From assembly GCA_002320035.1 (NCBI GenBank), contig DCJL01000011.1:15563-22879 (forward strand): a stretch of DNA of 7,317 nucleotides, written 5' to 3'. Made by a program: the position numbers and the translations under genes. A model generated the notes under the pieces. That model saw only the letters and a program-made list of their open reading frames with translations. It was not told where the DNA came from and did no database searches. Source of the DNA: Clostridiales bacterium UBA1701 (GTDB lineage: Bacteria; Bacillota; Clostridia; Oscillospirales; Oscillospiraceae). This document shows positions 5,720 through 7,317 of the stretch, in pieces. The stretch's first letter is position 1. Every line of letters starts with the position of its first letter.

Positions 5720-7156
5720 ATGCCGGTTTTGATTATAATTCTGCTCCTGCTGGCGGGCTTTATCGCCCTGCTGCTGTACAGAACCGCAAAATTCCGGCCC
5801 GGTGCGGAGGAAGCCCGACGCTTTGCCGACGTGGACTTTGACCGGGACGCGGCGGAAAAGGCGCTGGCGGAGCTGGTAAAATGCCGCACCGTGTCCTATG
5901 AGGACCACAGCCTTGAGGACGAAGGGGAGTTTCAGAAGCTCATCGCCCTTCTGCCGGTGCTTTACCCCAATGTGGCTGCCGTCTGCCCTATGGAGAAGCT
6001 GCCCGACCGCGGCCTGCTTTTCCGCTGGAAGGGCAGGGGAACGGGGGAGCCCGCCGTGCTGATGGCCCATTACGATGTGGTGCCCGTGGAGGAGGAAAAC
6101 TGGGAAAAGCCGCCCTTCGGCGCGGTCATTGAAAACGGCGTCATGTGGGGCCGGGGCACCCTGGATACGAAAGTGACCTTCAACGGCATACTCTCCGCCG
6201 CTGAAAACCTTATAAAACAAGGCTTCACGCCGGAGAACGATATCTATTTTGCCTTCTCCGGCGGCGAAGAGGTCAACGGCCGGGGTGCTGTGAATATTGT
6301 GGAATATTTCAGGGAAAAGGGCATCGTCCCCGCTCTGGTCGTGGACGAGGGGGGCGGCGTCGTGGAAGATGTGTTCCCCGGCGTGAAACAGCCCTGTGCG
6401 CTTATAGGCATCGCGGAAAAGGGAATGCTGAACCTGGAGTACAGCGTCGGCTCCGTCGGCGGGCATGCTTCCGCGCCAAAGCCCCACACGCCTGTCGGCA
6501 GGCTCTCCCGAGCCTGCGCCAGAGTGGAGGGGCATCCCTTCAGGGCCCATTTCACAAAGCCCGTCCGGGAAATGTTTGATACGCTGGGCCGCCGCTCCAG
6601 CTTTATTTACAGAATGATCTTCGCCAACCTCTGGTGCTTCGGCTGGGTGCTGGATCTGACGTGCAGAAAGAGCGGCGGGGAGCTGAACGCCCTGCTGCGG
6701 ACCACCGTTGCCTTCACCCAGATGAGCGGCAGCAAGGCCCCCAATGTCATCCCGCCTTCGGCCTTTATGGTGTCCAACATCCGCCTGAACCCGGAGGACT
6801 CGGTGGACTCCGCCGTGGAGTATATCCGCCGGACGATCGGGGACAGGGAGGTAAAGCTCACGGTCGGCGCCCACATGGAGCCCAGCCCCATTTCCCGCAC
6901 AGACTGTGAGGGGTGGCGCCGGGTAGTGAACGCCGTCTCCGGCACCTGGCAGAAGGCGCTGGTGGCGCCCTACCTGATGGTCCAATGCTCCGACAGCCGC
7001 CATTACCGAGACCTGTCCGACAAGGTGTACCGCTTCTCCGCCATGGACCTCAGCGCCCAGGAACGGGGTACGATCCATGGAAATAATGAGCGGATCAGGC
7101 TGGAGGTCATTCACCGGGCAGTGGAGTTTTTAATCAGGCTTATGAAGCAGTGCTGA
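5720..7156 (+). CDS. Membrane-anchored M20 family metallopeptidase (PM20D1/carboxypeptidase S-like)
   Basis: A 478-residue zinc-dependent hydrolase of peptidase family M20. The two-metal site is complete: His117 and Asp119 in MAHYDVVP, Asp149 in WGRGTLDTK (bridging), the Glu183-Glu184 pair in GGEEV (general base and ligand), DEGGG with Asp209/Glu210, and His453 in TIHGNNE. The dimerisation (lid) domain, about 236-390, includes GGHAS with His249. An N-terminal hydrophobic segment (3-20) followed by YRTAKFR is an uncleaved-looking anchor; the absence of positive charge before it and the cluster after it predict a cytoplasmic catalytic domain. Length and the anchor fit the carboxypeptidase S/PM20D1 branch, whose members cleave C-terminal or N-acyl amino acid amides. 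AGGGGG at 5705-5710 lies nine bases before the ATG. Co-translated with the two membrane proteins, it may process what they import. The substrate is unknown. Confidence 0.93.
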   Translation: MPVLIIILLLLAGFIALLLYRTAKFRPGAEEARRFADVDFDRDAAEKALAELVKCRTVSYEDHSLEDEGEFQKLIALLPVLYPNVAAVCPMEKLPDRGLLFRWKGRGTGEPAVLMAHYDVVPVEEENWEKPPFGAVIENGVMWGRGTLDTKVTFNGILSAAENLIKQGFTPENDIYFAFSGGEEVNGRGAVNIVEYFREKGIVPALVVDEGGGVVEDVFPGVKQPCALIGIAEKGMLNLEYSVGSVGGHASAPKPHTPVGRLSRACARVEGHPFRAHFTKPVREMFDTLGRRSSFIYRMIFANLWCFGWVLDLTCRKSGGELNALLRTTVAFTQMSGSKAPNVIPPSAFMVSNIRLNPEDSVDSAVEYIRRTIGDREVKLTVGAHMEPSPISRTDCEGWRRVVNAVSGTWQKALVAPYLMVQCSDSRHYRDLSDKVYRFSAMDLSAQERGTIHGNNERIRLEVIHRAVEFLIRLMKQC

Positions 7157-7192
7157 AAGTGAGGGATATCCGACAGCCCCGGCAAATGCAGG

Positions 7193-7225
7193 AAAAAACC
7201 TCCGCGCGTCAAACGCGCGGAGGTT
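7193..7225 (-). terminator. Strong hairpin downstream of the peptidase gene; T-run only on the minus strand
   Basis: The arms 7197-7209 and 7213-7225 pair perfectly over 13 bases (AACCTCCGCGCGT and its complement) around CAA. On the minus strand the stem is followed by TTTTTT (7198-7193), a canonical intrinsic terminator for transcription arriving from the right. On the plus strand the hairpin begins 40 bases after the peptidase stop, but TTGAGAC follows instead of a T-run, because repeat copy 2 starts at 7226. It may be an originally bidirectional terminator that lost its plus-strand T-run, or may end the operon by the hairpin alone. Confidence 0.7.
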
Positions 7226-7317
7226 GAGACTGTCAAAAAACGCTTGCCGAAGCGAAAAACAACGGAGCCGCAGGGGAGCTTGCGGGGGCAAGGCCCGCCT
7301 CAAATGGGATAAGCCGC
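7226..7317 (+). repeat. Copy 2 of the ~92-base repeat, inverted relative to copy 1
   Basis: Reverse complement of 12-104 at about 91% identity. Differences cluster in the central part and in the A/T-run length. The inner edge begins GAGACTGTC immediately after the hairpin, as in copy 1, and the match continues to the last base of the window, so the true outer end is not seen here. It keeps the small CGCTT-GCCG-AAGCG hairpin (7241-7254) with an adjoining A6 (T6 on the minus strand). No coding potential is evident. Confidence 0.85.

Noticed and set aside
5114..7114. A 666-residue open frame on the minus strand opposite the peptidase operon
   Set aside because: It runs antisense to two well-supported genes, its translation is rich in His, Gln and Gly with no recognisable domain, and it is explained by codon bias in GC-rich coding DNA.
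12..7317. Composite transposon or integrated element bounded by the inverted repeats
   Set aside because: No transposase, integrase or cargo-type genes lie between; the contents are ordinary chromosomal genes, and the inverted orientation follows from the two flanking operons reading outward.

Overview
The window is about 7.3 kb of GC-rich bacterial DNA holding eight protein genes in three transcription units. Strong AGGAGG-type ribosome binding sites, short intergenic gaps, and the close fit of several proteins to clostridial families (the NimA-like flavin protein, the 'SGGGQQ' methyltransferase and the DUF5058 membrane protein) suggest a high-GC Gram-positive anaerobe of the Clostridia/Oscillospiraceae kind. 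That placement is inference from protein style; there is no rRNA or marker gene here. I see no tRNA, CRISPR array, transposase or phage gene.

Layout: (1) 12-104 is one copy of a ~92-base repeat, followed by a perfect hairpin and a gene-free stretch to 312. (2) 313-2801, minus strand, is a compact four-gene operon read right to left: EamA-family permease, SAM-dependent methyltransferase, CsaA-type tRNA-binding chaperone and NimA-like PPOX flavoprotein. Its genes overlap or are only 2 to 13 bases apart. (3) 2802-2947 is an AT-rich divergent promoter region. (4) 2948-4177, plus strand, is a single RlmI-type rRNA methyltransferase with its own promoter and terminator. (5) 4302-7156, plus strand, is a three-gene operon: a DUF5058 membrane protein (TTG start), a second small polytopic membrane protein (GTG start) and a membrane-anchored M20 metallopeptidase (ATG start directly after the previous stop). 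(6) 7197-7225 is a strong hairpin, and 7226-7317 is a second copy of the repeat, inverted relative to the first.

How the parts fit together: the left operon has no obvious shared pathway beyond housekeeping and detoxification functions that are co-translated. The right operon looks like a functional unit: two membrane proteins that probably act together, possibly as a transporter or channel, and a PM20D1/carboxypeptidase S-like hydrolase whose anchor predicts a cytoplasmic catalytic domain. Its substrate is unknown. It is the best candidate for an undescribed system.

The two repeat copies share about 91% identity. Each lies just outside a locus-specific hairpin at the 3' end of an operon, in the same orientation relative to transcription. 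Both window ends fall in or next to this repeat, which is what a short-read contig broken at a dispersed repeat would look like (inference).
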